Shown: in pieces, positions 8,435-16,598 of the stretch
Position numbering within the stretch: position 1 is the stretch's first letter
Layout of the letters: every line of letters starts with the position of its first letter
From: Vibrio sp. D404a
GTDB lineage: Bacteria; Pseudomonadota; Gammaproteobacteria; Enterobacterales; Vibrionaceae
Direction of reading: 5' to 3'
Length of the DNA: 64,000 nt
Assembly: GCF_030248535.1 (NCBI RefSeq)
Contig: NZ_JAHGAJ010000024.1
Coordinates: 62,001-126,000 of the forward strand
Notes under the pieces: generated by a model
What the model saw: only the letters and a program-made list of their open reading frames with translations
What the model was told of the DNA's origin: nothing
The model's database searches: none
Position numbers and translations under genes: made by a program

Positions 8435-8638
8435 ATGAAAGTATACGATTGTTGTGATTTAGTTCGTGAACTGTACTCTCAAATTGGCAGTGGCGATCAA
8501 GGCTACATCCCTCAAGCCATTACATGTGCAGTTAAAACGTTAAACGACCTTGCTGCCGACGAGTCTCTTCCTAAAGAAGCACGTGAGCGCGCAGCCTTTG
8601 CCGCAGCTAACCTACTGATCTCAGACTTCGAGGACTAA
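8435..8638 (+). CDS. yaeP: UPF0253 protein YaeP
   Basis: A 67-residue protein with the YaeP/UPF0253 pattern: YDCCDLVRELYSQIGSGDQGYIPQAI, then CAVKTLNDLAADESLPKEARERAAFAAANLLISDFED. Function is unknown. It is followed after one base by a DUF4250 gene and is probably co-transcribed with it. Confidence 0.93.
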   Translation: MKVYDCCDLVRELYSQIGSGDQGYIPQAITCAVKTLNDLAADESLPKEARERAAFAAANLLISDFED

Positions 8639-8639
8639 C

Positions 8640-8831
8640 ATGAACTTAGCGAATTTTGAAACCATGGACCCGGTGATGCTAATGAGCATCGTCAACATGA
8701 AACTGCGTGATGATTTTTCTGGTGATCTCGATAAGCTCGCTAATTTCTTCGATATCGACAAAGCTGCTCTGGAAGCCAAACTGGCAACGGCCGGTTTTGA
8801 ATTCCTGCCAGAGGCAAAGCAATTCCGTTAA
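8640..8831 (+). CDS. DUF4250 domain protein
   Basis: A 63-residue protein beginning MNLANFETMDPVMLMSIVN, with an acidic helical pattern (NMKLRDDFSGDLDKLANFFDIDKAALEAKLATAGFEF) typical of DUF4250. The function is unknown. It starts one base after the yaeP stop. A terminator follows immediately. Confidence 0.88.
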   Translation: MNLANFETMDPVMLMSIVNMKLRDDFSGDLDKLANFFDIDKAALEAKLATAGFEFLPEAKQFR

Positions 8832-8857
8832 TTGCTCAAAAGAAAATAAATACCTCG

Positions 8858-8885
8858 AAGGCCAACCTCAGTGTTGGCCTTTTTG
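8858..8885 (+). terminator. Terminator of yaeP-DUF4250
   Basis: AAGGCCAAC/GTTGGCCTT stem with a CTCAGT loop, then TTTTTG. Confidence 0.9.
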
Positions 8886-9064
8886 TTTGTGATTCCCAGA
8901 AAATCATAAAGCGAAAAACTTATTATAAATTATTAATTTGCACCTATACTTTTATATCTCAGCCTTAGAGCATAGCTTCAGCAATGGAGCTTGTCGCAAT
9001 AAAGGCTCCCCCGAAACAGGATGTAAAAACAGTCACACAATGTAATAAAGGTGAAGGATTAATG

Positions 9065-9391
9065 ATGAATAGACTCGGACTCTTAGTCGTGTTCGCGGCC
9101 ACACTTACTGCTGGTTGCGCTTCCAACTCTCAACAAGACAACTTTCGAGAAGCCTCTTTTGAGCTGTGTAATACCGAAGTCGACCTCTACTCGGTAAGTC
9201 ACGATGAAAGAGTGCGTATTGTCTGCTCAGATGGCTCTAAGTTTGCCCTAAGCAGCGAAGACACCTTAGAAGTGATGCGCGACATCAACATCGACTACTG
9301 CGATGGTGAAGGCCTAGGTAAATTCAGCGAAAGCCGCCACTACTATTCATTCAAATGTAAGTCAGGCACCCTCCTCAGTATCAAAAAATAA
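9065..9391 (+). CDS. Small secreted lipoprotein of unknown function
   Basis: About 108 residues. The signal peptide MNRLGLLVVFAATLTAGC ends in lipobox LTAGC, so the mature protein is lipidated. The mature part is acidic and has four cysteines (ELCNTEV, RIVCSDG, DYCDGEG, FKCKSG), suggesting two disulfides in the periplasm. AAGGA lies six bases before this ATG; the ATG at 9062 is also possible. I recognise no family. It is monocistronic. Confidence 0.75.
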   Translation: MNRLGLLVVFAATLTAGCASNSQQDNFREASFELCNTEVDLYSVSHDERVRIVCSDGSKFALSSEDTLEVMRDINIDYCDGEGLGKFSESRHYYSFKCKSGTLLSIKK

Positions 9392-9422
9392 CCCCGATAC
9401 CAACAGCCACCAAATACAAAGA

Positions 9423-9443
9423 AGGCTCCTGTAAAAGGAGCCT
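9423..9443. terminator. Hairpin of repeat unit 1
   Basis: Perfect AGGCTCCT/AGGAGCCT stem with a GTAAA loop; likely terminator of the lipoprotein gene, although the following T-run is poor. Confidence 0.55.
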
Positions 9444-9545
9444 CCAAAATCATCATTTTTCAATCAAATAGCTTTAGTTCAAGGAAAAGGCGCGGAGCAC
9501 ACGGATGTCAGTGAGCATGCTCGACAACGCAGTACCTCAAAAACA

Positions 9546-9571
9546 AAAAAGGCCCCAAAAGGGACCTTTTT
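9546..9571. terminator. Hairpin of repeat unit 2
   Basis: AAAAAGGCCCC/GGGACCTTTTT stem with one mismatch and an AAAA loop; A-run and T-run flanks allow termination on both strands. Confidence 0.7.
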
Positions 9572-9690
9572 AACTCTTTTTCAAAGTAGATGAGCGAAGT
9601 TCAAGGAGCTCACACGGAGTTTGCGCTAGCAAATGAGTATGTGCGACACAGAAATTCGTTCATTATCTGGATAATACCGACCAATAAGAA

Positions 9691-9710
9691 AGGCTCCTAA
9701 AAAGGAGCCT
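9691..9710. terminator. Hairpin of repeat unit 3
   Basis: AGGCTCCT/AGGAGCCT stem with an AAAA loop, about 110 bp past the glyA stop on the minus strand. Confidence 0.55.
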
Positions 9711-9822
9711 CCAAAATCATCATTTTTCAAAGTAGTTGTTTGAAATTCTAGGAGAGCACGCGGAGCTTACGGATGTAAGTGAGCATGCTCGACAACGAAG
9801 TTCAAATTACTACGCAGAAAAA

Positions 9823-11073
9823 TTAAGCGTAAACTGGTAGACGCTTACAGATATTTAGTACTTTTGCTTTTGTCGCTTCGATAACAGACTCATCACCCAT
9901 GTTATCTAGGATGTCACAGATCCAACCTGCTAGCTCTTTCGCGTCAGCTTCTGTGAAACCGCGACGAGTGATAGAAGGAGAACCGATACGGATACCTGAC
10001 GTTACAAACGGGCTACGTGGGTCGTTTGGTACTGAGTTCTTGTTTACAGTGATGTTTGCTGCACCTAGTGCTGCGTCTGCTTCTTTACCTGTGATGTCTT
10101 TGTTGATTAGGTCAACTAGGAACAGGTGGTTCTCTGTAGAACCTGAAACAATGTTGTAGCCACGCTCAAGGAATTCAGCAACCATTGCTTTTGCGTTAGC
10201 AACTACACGTGCTTGGTACTCTTTGAATTCTGGCTCTAGAGCTTCTTTGAACGCTACTGCTTTACCTGCGATAACGTGCATTAGAGGACCACCTTGGCCG
10301 CCAGGGAATACTGCAGAGTTTAGCTTCTTGTAAAGATCTTCGCCTTCGTTAGAAAGGATTAGACCACCACGTGGACCTGCTAGTGTTTTGTGTGTTGTTG
10401 TTGTAACAACGTGTGCGTGTGGTACTGGGTTCGGGTAAACGCCTGCTGCGATTAGACCTGCTACGTGCGCCATATCAACGAATAGGTAAGCACCTACTTT
10501 GTCAGCGATTTCACGCATGCGTTTCCAGTCACAGATTTGAGAGTAAGCAGAGAAGCCACCGATGATCATCTTAGGCTTGTTCTCGATAGCCAGCTTTTCC
10601 ATCTCTTCGTAATCGATTTGACCTGCTTCGTCGATACCGTAAGGGATGATGTTGTAAAGCTTACCAGAGAAGTTTACTGGAGAACCGTGAGTTAGGTGGC
10701 CACCGTGCGCTAGGCTCATACCTAGAACCGTGTCGCCTGCGTTTAGCAGCGCCATGTATACTGCGTTGTTCGCTTGAGAACCAGAGTGAGGTTGTACGTT
10801 CGCGTACTCCGCACCAAATAGTTCACATGCACGCTCGATTGCTAGAGTTTCAACTTTGTCTACGTACTCACAACCACCGTAGTAACGCTTGCCTGGGTAG
10901 CCTTCAGCGTATTTGTTTGTTAGCTGAGAACCTTGAGCTTCCATTACACGTGGGCTTGTGTAGTTTTCTGAAGCGATTAGTTCGATGTGTTCTTCCTGGC
11001 GAAGAGTTTCTTCTTGGATAGCTGCGAATAGATCCGCATCGTAATCAGCAATGTTCATGTCACGCTTAAGCAT
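9823..11073 (-). CDS. glyA: Serine hydroxymethyltransferase
   Basis: A 416-residue PLP enzyme converting serine and tetrahydrofolate to glycine and 5,10-methylene-tetrahydrofolate, the main one-carbon source. Key segments are SENYTSPRVMEAQGS, EYANVQPHSGSQAN, DMAHVAGLIAAG and the PLP-lysine motif VVTTTTHKTLAGPRGG. Length is standard. A strong PurR box 58 bp upstream of the start fits known purine-repressor control. It is monocistronic, with a repeat block downstream. Confidence 0.98.
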   Translation of the reverse strand: MLKRDMNIADYDADLFAAIQEETLRQEEHIELIASENYTSPRVMEAQGSQLTNKYAEGYPGKRYYGGCEYVDKVETLAIERACELFGAEYANVQPHSGSQANNAVYMALLNAGDTVLGMSLAHGGHLTHGSPVNFSGKLYNIIPYGIDEAGQIDYEEMEKLAIENKPKMIIGGFSAYSQICDWKRMREIADKVGAYLFVDMAHVAGLIAAGVYPNPVPHAHVVTTTTHKTLAGPRGGLILSNEGEDLYKKLNSAVFPGGQGGPLMHVIAGKAVAFKEALEPEFKEYQARVVANAKAMVAEFLERGYNIVSGSTENHLFLVDLINKDITGKEADAALGAANITVNKNSVPNDPRSPFVTSGIRIGSPSITRRGFTEADAKELAGWICDILDNMGDESVIEATKAKVLNICKRLPVYA

Positions 11074-11420
11074 CTGTATCTCCTGACTCAGATTGTACTG
11101 AAAGTTTCAAAAAAACCACACAACGACCGAAAGCAAACGTTTTCGTCACCGTTTTGATGCGACGCATTCTACATAATTTGATCTAGGTCATAAAGAGCTA
11201 ATTGCAAATTTATCATGCAGTTTTTTCATAATGACATATAAGCTTCATCATGCTTATGCGACACATCGCATCAAGCACGCGACTTACTGTCAATTTTACG
11301 CTTTACACCCTGTAAAACGAATATTACATAGGTTTACCTTAATTTTGTGTCTCAAGCTACCGAAAATGAATGTTTTTCTCTACTATGCACGCCTTTATTC
11401 GCTAGGTAATTATTAAAACG
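11074..11420. other. Divergent intergenic region of glyA and the YitT gene
   Basis: About 350 bp holding the glyA PurR box and, presumably, promoters for both genes. A 61-codon plus-strand ORF inside (11231-11416) lacks a ribosome binding site and any family pattern, and is not called. Confidence 0.6.
11131..11146. promoter_or_regulatory. PurR operator upstream of glyA
   Basis: AAGCAAACGTTTTCGT fits the PurR pattern ANGCAANCGNTTNCNT at every fixed position. glyA is a classical PurR target. Confidence 0.85.
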
Positions 11421-12023
11421 ATGGAAAAACACTCACGTAAAGAAGATTGGGTCGCGATTCTTACTGGTACCTTCTTAGTCGCACAAGGCGTCTTCTTTTT
11501 ACAGTCTGCACACCTGCTAACTGGCGGCACCACGGGCTTGGCATTACTACTCAGCCAATTTCTGCCCGTGACCTTTGGTGTGCTTTACTTTATCGCAAAC
11601 TGCCCTTTCTACGTATTAGCGTGGAAACGATTTGGGCGTAACTTTGCCATAAGCAGTGCCTTTTCCGGAGCTTTAGTGTCTGTTTTTGCGGATCACCTAT
11701 ATTTAGTTATCTCTCTGGATGCACACAACGAGATCTACTGCGCCATTGCGGGTGGCTTATTAATGGGACTAGGCATGCTAATCCTGTTCCGCCATCGTTC
11801 AAGCTTAGGCGGCTTCAACGTGCTGTGTCTTTACATCCAAGATCGTTACGGCATTTCGGTGGGCAAAACACAGATGGCGATCGATGCGTGCATCCTGTTT
11901 GCCTCATTCTTCTTTGTTTCACCATGGATCATCGCTGTATCAGTACTTGGTACTGTGGTATTGAACATCGTGCTGGCAATGAACCATAAGCCTACTCGAT
12001 ACTCAGTAAGCTACGGTACCTAG
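11421..12023 (+). CDS. YitT/DUF161 family membrane protein
   Basis: A 200-residue inner-membrane protein with about five or six transmembrane helices. It carries the YitT pattern SAHLLTGGTTGLALLLSQ, FGVLYFIANCPFYVLAWKRFG and a late IAGGLLMGLGMLILFRHRSSLGGFNVL repeat, suggesting internal duplication. The C-terminal cytosolic DUF2179 domain of Firmicute YitT proteins is absent, as in short proteobacterial members. The transported substrate, if any, is unknown. Confidence 0.88.
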   Translation: MEKHSRKEDWVAILTGTFLVAQGVFFLQSAHLLTGGTTGLALLLSQFLPVTFGVLYFIANCPFYVLAWKRFGRNFAISSAFSGALVSVFADHLYLVISLDAHNEIYCAIAGGLLMGLGMLILFRHRSSLGGFNVLCLYIQDRYGISVGKTQMAIDACILFASFFFVSPWIIAVSVLGTVVLNIVLAMNHKPTRYSVSYGT

Positions 12024-12034
12024 CCTTGTCCGTG

Positions 12035-12080
12035 AGCACTCATTTTCTCGTTTTTGAGCAAAGACGAAATGAGTGCTTTT
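12035..12080 (+). terminator. Terminator of the YitT gene
   Basis: Long stem AGCACTCATTTtCTCG paired with CGAAATGAGTGCT across a 12-14 base loop, followed by TTTT. Confidence 0.65.
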
Positions 12081-12152
12081 ATCTTGCACAGCTAGCTGCT
12101 TTTTATAAATAAAGCCGCTAGAATTGCGGGTTTTTATCAATCACGGCTATCC

Positions 12153-13652
12153 ATGCAAGACTTCCTCAGTGCCGCACAGGCGAAAAACACCACAATTTCG
12201 ATTGCTGATCTTGTCTACAACCCTGCGACACGAGAACTGAGCACGCCTGAAGAAGTGATTAACTTGGAGCCGCGTTCGATTGAGCTGCTCGAGTTGCTGC
12301 TGCGCCATGTCGGTGAACCGATTTCAGCGGAGCTGATCATTGAAGAAATTTGGAAAAGCAGCTTCATTTCCAAGAATGTCCTGACCAACCGCATCAGTAC
12401 TCTGCGCTCAATACTACAAAAGCACCTACCCGAGAGCGATGCCACTAAAATACTGGTTACCTACCCTCGTAAGGGCTACTTTCTGAATCCTAGCTCTGTT
12501 CAGCTTTTCGAGCCTGAACAACACCCTGTAGAGCAAACAGCCAAGGTTCACTCCAAGTCATCTGTGCCGACTTGGTTGTGGTTCGTTACGCTTGCGTTGC
12601 TGGTAACGAGTACCACGTTGGGTTATCTATTTTGGCAGTCCTCCAATCAAACCTCAGAGGCGGCAAGAGAACAACGACTCATCCCCAAAGTAGAGCTACT
12701 GTTAAGCCGTGTGGATGCCGTGGGAGATAATGCAAGGAAGTACCGCACCGCTGTGAAGGCGTTGTTATTGCAGCAGCAGATTGAGTACTCCTATACTGAC
12801 TTAGCTAATCAGGATGCGCCGAGTTACTTTGTCGATCCTATCGATAATTCGCCGTTCTTCCCCGGGGCGAAAAACATGCGCACCAGTGACTATCTACTGA
12901 ATATCCAATTGAAAGATCATGAGATAGACAAACGCCTCAGTGCCCAAGTCAGTCTGATTTACCCAAGCTCAGGTAAGTTGGCCTATCGTGGTGTATACAG
13001 CATTCAGATTGATGACCTAAGCAACAGTCTTATGGCGATCAACCGAGGCTTGGCGAGCTACTTTTCACTGCCAGAGCCAGAAGCGCCGCTCTGGACTATC
13101 CAAAATGAACAGCTCAATCTTTTACTCTCTGAGCAAGTGGTTGACTTGGATAGCCTCAAGCTAAACTGTATGAACTCAACCTTACTCGCACGTAAGCTGG
13201 CACTTTTTGAGACAGACCATCAACGCTTGGCCCACTTTACCAACCGCGTACAGACACACTTTAAGCTAGTACCTGATGAACTTAAGCTTTGGCTTGGCGT
13301 GATTCATTTTAAGCTGCGTGACCTGCCAACAGCGAAAGAACTATTGACCAATACCTCAGGACATTCGCGAATAGAGAATGCGCTTATCTATATGATGATT
13401 TCGCACATCAGCTTTCAGCAAGGCAATCTCGATAACTTCCGCTTGAACTACATGGAGTCTTTGGTCGCTCTGTTACGAGTCATCCCTTCTGAAGCGTTAT
13501 TCGATAGACTGTCTCAGCCGGAGTCTAAAGAGACCTGCCTACAGCCTTGGAGCAGTTTAAAGTTGAGTATTAAGGAACCACGAATCATCAAGCAGTGGGA
13601 AAACTTGATGGTTAATTATTGCACAGCAGTAGGTAAAGAGTTCAGTAACTAA
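12153..13652 (+). CDS. ToxR/CadC-like membrane-bound winged-helix regulator
   Basis: A 499-residue protein. Residues about 15-112 form an OmpR-type winged helix (NLEPRSIELLELLLRHVGE, EEIWKSSFISKNVLTNRISTLRSIL, VTYPRKGYFL). One transmembrane helix lies at about 140-161 (TWLWFVTLALLVTSTTLGYLFW). The remaining ~335 residues would be periplasmic and match no sensor domain I know. The topology is that of ToxR, TcpP and CadC, which regulate transcription directly from the membrane. No clear ribosome binding site is visible. The lipoprotein gene 142 bp downstream on the same strand is a plausible partner or target. Confidence 0.85.
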   Translation: MQDFLSAAQAKNTTISIADLVYNPATRELSTPEEVINLEPRSIELLELLLRHVGEPISAELIIEEIWKSSFISKNVLTNRISTLRSILQKHLPESDATKILVTYPRKGYFLNPSSVQLFEPEQHPVEQTAKVHSKSSVPTWLWFVTLALLVTSTTLGYLFWQSSNQTSEAAREQRLIPKVELLLSRVDAVGDNARKYRTAVKALLLQQQIEYSYTDLANQDAPSYFVDPIDNSPFFPGAKNMRTSDYLLNIQLKDHEIDKRLSAQVSLIYPSSGKLAYRGVYSIQIDDLSNSLMAINRGLASYFSLPEPEAPLWTIQNEQLNLLLSEQVVDLDSLKLNCMNSTLLARKLALFETDHQRLAHFTNRVQTHFKLVPDELKLWLGVIHFKLRDLPTAKELLTNTSGHSRIENALIYMMISHISFQQGNLDNFRLNYMESLVALLRVIPSEALFDRLSQPESKETCLQPWSSLKLSIKEPRIIKQWENLMVNYCTAVGKEFSN

Positions 13653-13794
13653 AAACATAAAAACCGTAAAAACAAAAACTTAAACATAAATTAAGTTCTT
13701 ATGTAACTTTGTTTTTTGCCCTCTAATCCGTCAAAAACCTAGCATTCCTAGCAAATCTGGCAGCCCTTGCCAGTTCAATTTAGGAGTGCTCAAC

Positions 13795-14706
13795 ATGAAC
13801 AAAAAACTGACACTACTCACCGCTTCACTGATTGCTCTATACGGTTGTGGCGGTGGCGACTCTTCGTCGGGATCAACCAGCAACCATAAAGGCCCAAATA
13901 GTAAGGCCGACTACCCAATTCAAAACTCACAGTTTTCACCTTCTTCGACCACCAGCCTAACCTATGCGTTTGAGCTTGATGAGCAACTTGAAGATGAGAT
14001 GTCGATGGTCTTTCAACCTCTCGACTCTCAAGAGATGGTAACGCTACTTGAGAAAGACACGGACAATGAAGAGTTACTCGCTATCGTCCATGATTTAATT
14101 AATTATGGCATCACTCAGTTTTACTTATCTGAAGAAGTCAGACACAGTGCAATTGAAGAGAGTGAGCACACCGTTTACTTTGCTGGTAGCGATGGTGCGC
14201 TACATGAGATTACTGACGCCTACTTTATCGGCAGCGAACACATCACCGAAATCATGGAAAGCAGCCCGCTGTTTCGCCTAAATGGTGTCAATGTAGTAGA
14301 GGGTAACCCGATCATCGATATCAGTAATAATACGGTTTCATTGCAGGTTACACTCACAGGCAAAGCTGTCGTGAGCATGCTAAGTGAATTTGAATCGCAC
14401 CCTTGGGTACAGAACCTACCATATACAGCTTCTTGCAGTGTGAATTGGCAGCAGCTGATAAATGAAACGGGTGTCCGTAAGGCCTTCACCGTTTCAGGGA
14501 AATCGATAGAAGCAGCAAACCTATCCGAGGACAACACCTATGACATAAACTGTGTTGATATGGACAGTATACACTTCTCTACATCATCACAGCGTTGGTT
14601 CAACCCTAGCATCGGCTTAATTAGCCAAATAGAGTTACTGAAGTCTGAAGAAATGAATCCAATAGAAGAGAAAGCGACGTTAACCTCGATTGACAAGGTC
14701 TTGTAA
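13795..14706 (+). CDS. Secreted lipoprotein of unknown function
   Basis: A 303-residue protein. The signal peptide MNKKLTLLTASLIALYGC ends in lipobox LYGC, followed by a glycine/serine linker GGGDSSSGSTSN. The mature part is acidic, with two cysteines (ASCSVNWQQ and INCVDMDS) that could form a disulfide. AGGAG lies eight bases before the ATG at 13795; an upstream in-frame GTG is too close to it. I recognise no family. It has its own AT-rich upstream region after the ToxR-like gene, so it may be separately transcribed and regulated by that protein. Confidence 0.8.
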   Translation: MNKKLTLLTASLIALYGCGGGDSSSGSTSNHKGPNSKADYPIQNSQFSPSSTTSLTYAFELDEQLEDEMSMVFQPLDSQEMVTLLEKDTDNEELLAIVHDLINYGITQFYLSEEVRHSAIEESEHTVYFAGSDGALHEITDAYFIGSEHITEIMESSPLFRLNGVNVVEGNPIIDISNNTVSLQVTLTGKAVVSMLSEFESHPWVQNLPYTASCSVNWQQLINETGVRKAFTVSGKSIEAANLSEDNTYDINCVDMDSIHFSTSSQRWFNPSIGLISQIELLKSEEMNPIEEKATLTSIDKVL

Positions 14707-14731
14707 ACAAACTGATTTAGGCAATACAAGA

Positions 14732-14759
14732 AAGGCTTTGGGGAGCACTCCAAAGCCTT
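14732..14759. terminator. Hairpin between convergent lipoprotein gene and treC
   Basis: AAGGCTTTGG/CCAAAGCCTT, a 10-bp perfect stem. The T-run is poor on the plus strand and absent on the minus strand, so efficiency is uncertain. Confidence 0.6.
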
Positions 14760-14839
14760 GTTCTCAATACCCAATTTTGCGCCACTCGGTTCCATACTCA
14801 GGGGGCGAGCCTAAAACCTATCGACACAAGTTCAAGGTA

Positions 14840-16531
14840 TTAATCTTGATGTTCAATCAACAGAATGCGCGTTTCATAAGGACGCAACACTTGATGCTGT
14901 GACGCCGTTAGTTTTTGTGCGTCCGAATAGTTCGATAACAGAGTCTTCGCATCGGACATCGCAAAACGTTCCGGAAGTACACATTCGGTCTCTTCGCCAT
15001 AATAGTTATTGATACACAACAGAGTCTGCGTGGCAGTCTGACGTGCATAGGCAAAAATACTTGCGTGCTCTGGCAATAAGTCTTGATAATCGCCATCGGT
15101 GATCACGGGCACTTCTTTACGCAGCTCTATCAGCTTCTTGTAGAAATAGAACACCGAGTCCGAGTCTTCTACCGCTTGCTGGGCATTCACTTGTGGGTAA
15201 TTGCCCGCGACCTCAAGCCAAGGTTGGCCTTTAGAGAAGCCTGCATATGGAGAGCCATCCCACTGCATCGGCGTACGAGAGTTGTCACGTGATTTCTGAG
15301 CCAAGATCGCCATCATCTCTTGATGAACGACACCTTGTTCGTGCACCATCAGCTGGTAGATGTTGGTACTTTCAACATCACGGTACTGCGCGATGTCTTG
15401 GTAGCCCGGATTGGTCATGCCAATCTCTTCACCTTGATAGATGTATGGCGTGCCTTGCATCATATGTACTGACGCCGCCAACATCTTCGCAGACTCAACA
15501 CGGTAGTTTTGATCGTCACCCAAACGGCTTACCACACGAGGTTGGTCATGGTTACACCAGAAAAGCGCGCCCCAACCTTTACCGTTGAGTCCACTTTGCC
15601 AGTGGTTAAAGATCGACTTCAGCTGTAAGAAATCAAACGGTGCTTTGGTCCATTTTTCACCATTTGGATAATCGACCTTTAGGTGATGGAAGTTAAACAC
15701 CATCGACAGCTCTTTTTGATCAAGACTAGAGTATTGCTGACAGTGCTCAAGGGTTGTCGAAGACATTTCACCAACCGTTACGCTACCGTACTTTTGGAAA
15801 ACCGCTTCGCTGATCTCTTGCAAGTATTCGTGAACTCGTGGGCCGTCCGTGTAAAAACGACGACCATCACCAATATCATCGTTCGGGAAATCTTGTTGCT
15901 TAGAAATCAGGTTGATAACATCTAAACGGAAGCCATCAACGCCTTTCTCCGCCCAATAACTGATGATCTCTTTCACTTCACCACGTACTTTCGGGTTCTC
16001 CCAGTTCAGATCAGCTTGCTCTTTAGCGAAGAGGTGTAGGTAATACTGCCCGGTGGCTTCGTCCAGCTCCCATGCATTACCACCAAACTTCGACTGCCAA
16101 TTTGTCGGTGCTTGACCTTCCACCGGATCTTTCCAAATGTAGTAATCACGGTATGGGCTCTGTTTGTCACCCAAAGCGGATTGGAACCAAGCGTGATGCG
16201 TTGAGGTATGGTTCACCACGATGTCCATGATGATGCGAATGCCTCGCTGGTGAGCTTCAGCCAAGAGTTGGTCAAAGTCGGCCATGGTGCCAAATTCAGG
16301 ATTAATCGCGTAGTAATCAGAAATATCGTAGCCGTTATCCACCATAGGTGATTGATATACCGGCGTCAGCCAAATTGCATCTACACCGAGCGTTTTCAGG
16401 TAATCCAGCTTGGATATAACCCCTTGAATGTCGCCGGTTCCTTTAGCGCCACTGTCACAAAAACTCTTTGGATAAATTTGATAGATGGTTGCTGTTTTCC
16501 ACCACAACGCATCATTGTTCTGATTGGTCAT
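14840..16531 (-). CDS. treC: Trehalose-6-phosphate hydrolase (GH13)
   Basis: A 563-residue cytoplasmic GH13 enzyme that splits trehalose-6-phosphate into glucose and glucose-6-phosphate. The TIM-barrel motifs are DIVVNHTS (about 103-110), GFRLDVIN with nucleophile Asp204, TVGEMS with acid/base Glu255, and NHDQPR with Asp329. Sequence alone cannot separate it from oligo-1,6-glucosidases, but its place after treB and treR decides the call. Length is close to enterobacterial TreC. Confidence 0.94.
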   Translation of the reverse strand: MTNQNNDALWWKTATIYQIYPKSFCDSGAKGTGDIQGVISKLDYLKTLGVDAIWLTPVYQSPMVDNGYDISDYYAINPEFGTMADFDQLLAEAHQRGIRIIMDIVVNHTSTHHAWFQSALGDKQSPYRDYYIWKDPVEGQAPTNWQSKFGGNAWELDEATGQYYLHLFAKEQADLNWENPKVRGEVKEIISYWAEKGVDGFRLDVINLISKQQDFPNDDIGDGRRFYTDGPRVHEYLQEISEAVFQKYGSVTVGEMSSTTLEHCQQYSSLDQKELSMVFNFHHLKVDYPNGEKWTKAPFDFLQLKSIFNHWQSGLNGKGWGALFWCNHDQPRVVSRLGDDQNYRVESAKMLAASVHMMQGTPYIYQGEEIGMTNPGYQDIAQYRDVESTNIYQLMVHEQGVVHQEMMAILAQKSRDNSRTPMQWDGSPYAGFSKGQPWLEVAGNYPQVNAQQAVEDSDSVFYFYKKLIELRKEVPVITDGDYQDLLPEHASIFAYARQTATQTLLCINNYYGEETECVLPERFAMSDAKTLLSNYSDAQKLTASQHQVLRPYETRILLIEHQD

Positions 16532-16598
16532 CTCTACTCACTTACAAAAATAAAAAGTGGAGCAACAGTGACTCAAACAACTGTTGCTCCAAATAAAG

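Larger units (their letters stand above)
9416..9820. repeat. Three degenerate copies of a ~120-bp hairpin-plus-tail repeat
   Basis: Units begin near 9416, 9541 and 9686. Units 1 and 3 share a terminator-like hairpin (AGGCTCCT/AGGAGCCT), the same CCAAAATCATCATTTTTCAA segment and a tail with GGAGC...GTGAGCATGCTCGACAACG. Unit 2 has a different hairpin (GGCCCC/GGGACC) but keeps TTTTTCAAAGTAG and a diverged tail. The block lies between the lipoprotein gene and the end of glyA. No ORF is convincing. Confidence 0.75.

Noticed and set aside
9416..9820. CRISPR or integron attC (VCR-like) array
   Set aside because: Only three diverged units of about 120 bp with terminator-like hairpins, no short regular spacers, no cas or integrase genes, and no inserted cassettes.
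11231..11416. 61-codon plus-strand ORF before the YitT gene
   Set aside because: No ribosome binding site, no family similarity and it occupies a promoter region.
15247..15588. 113-codon plus-strand ORF
   Set aside because: It is antisense to treC catalytic motifs; no independent support.
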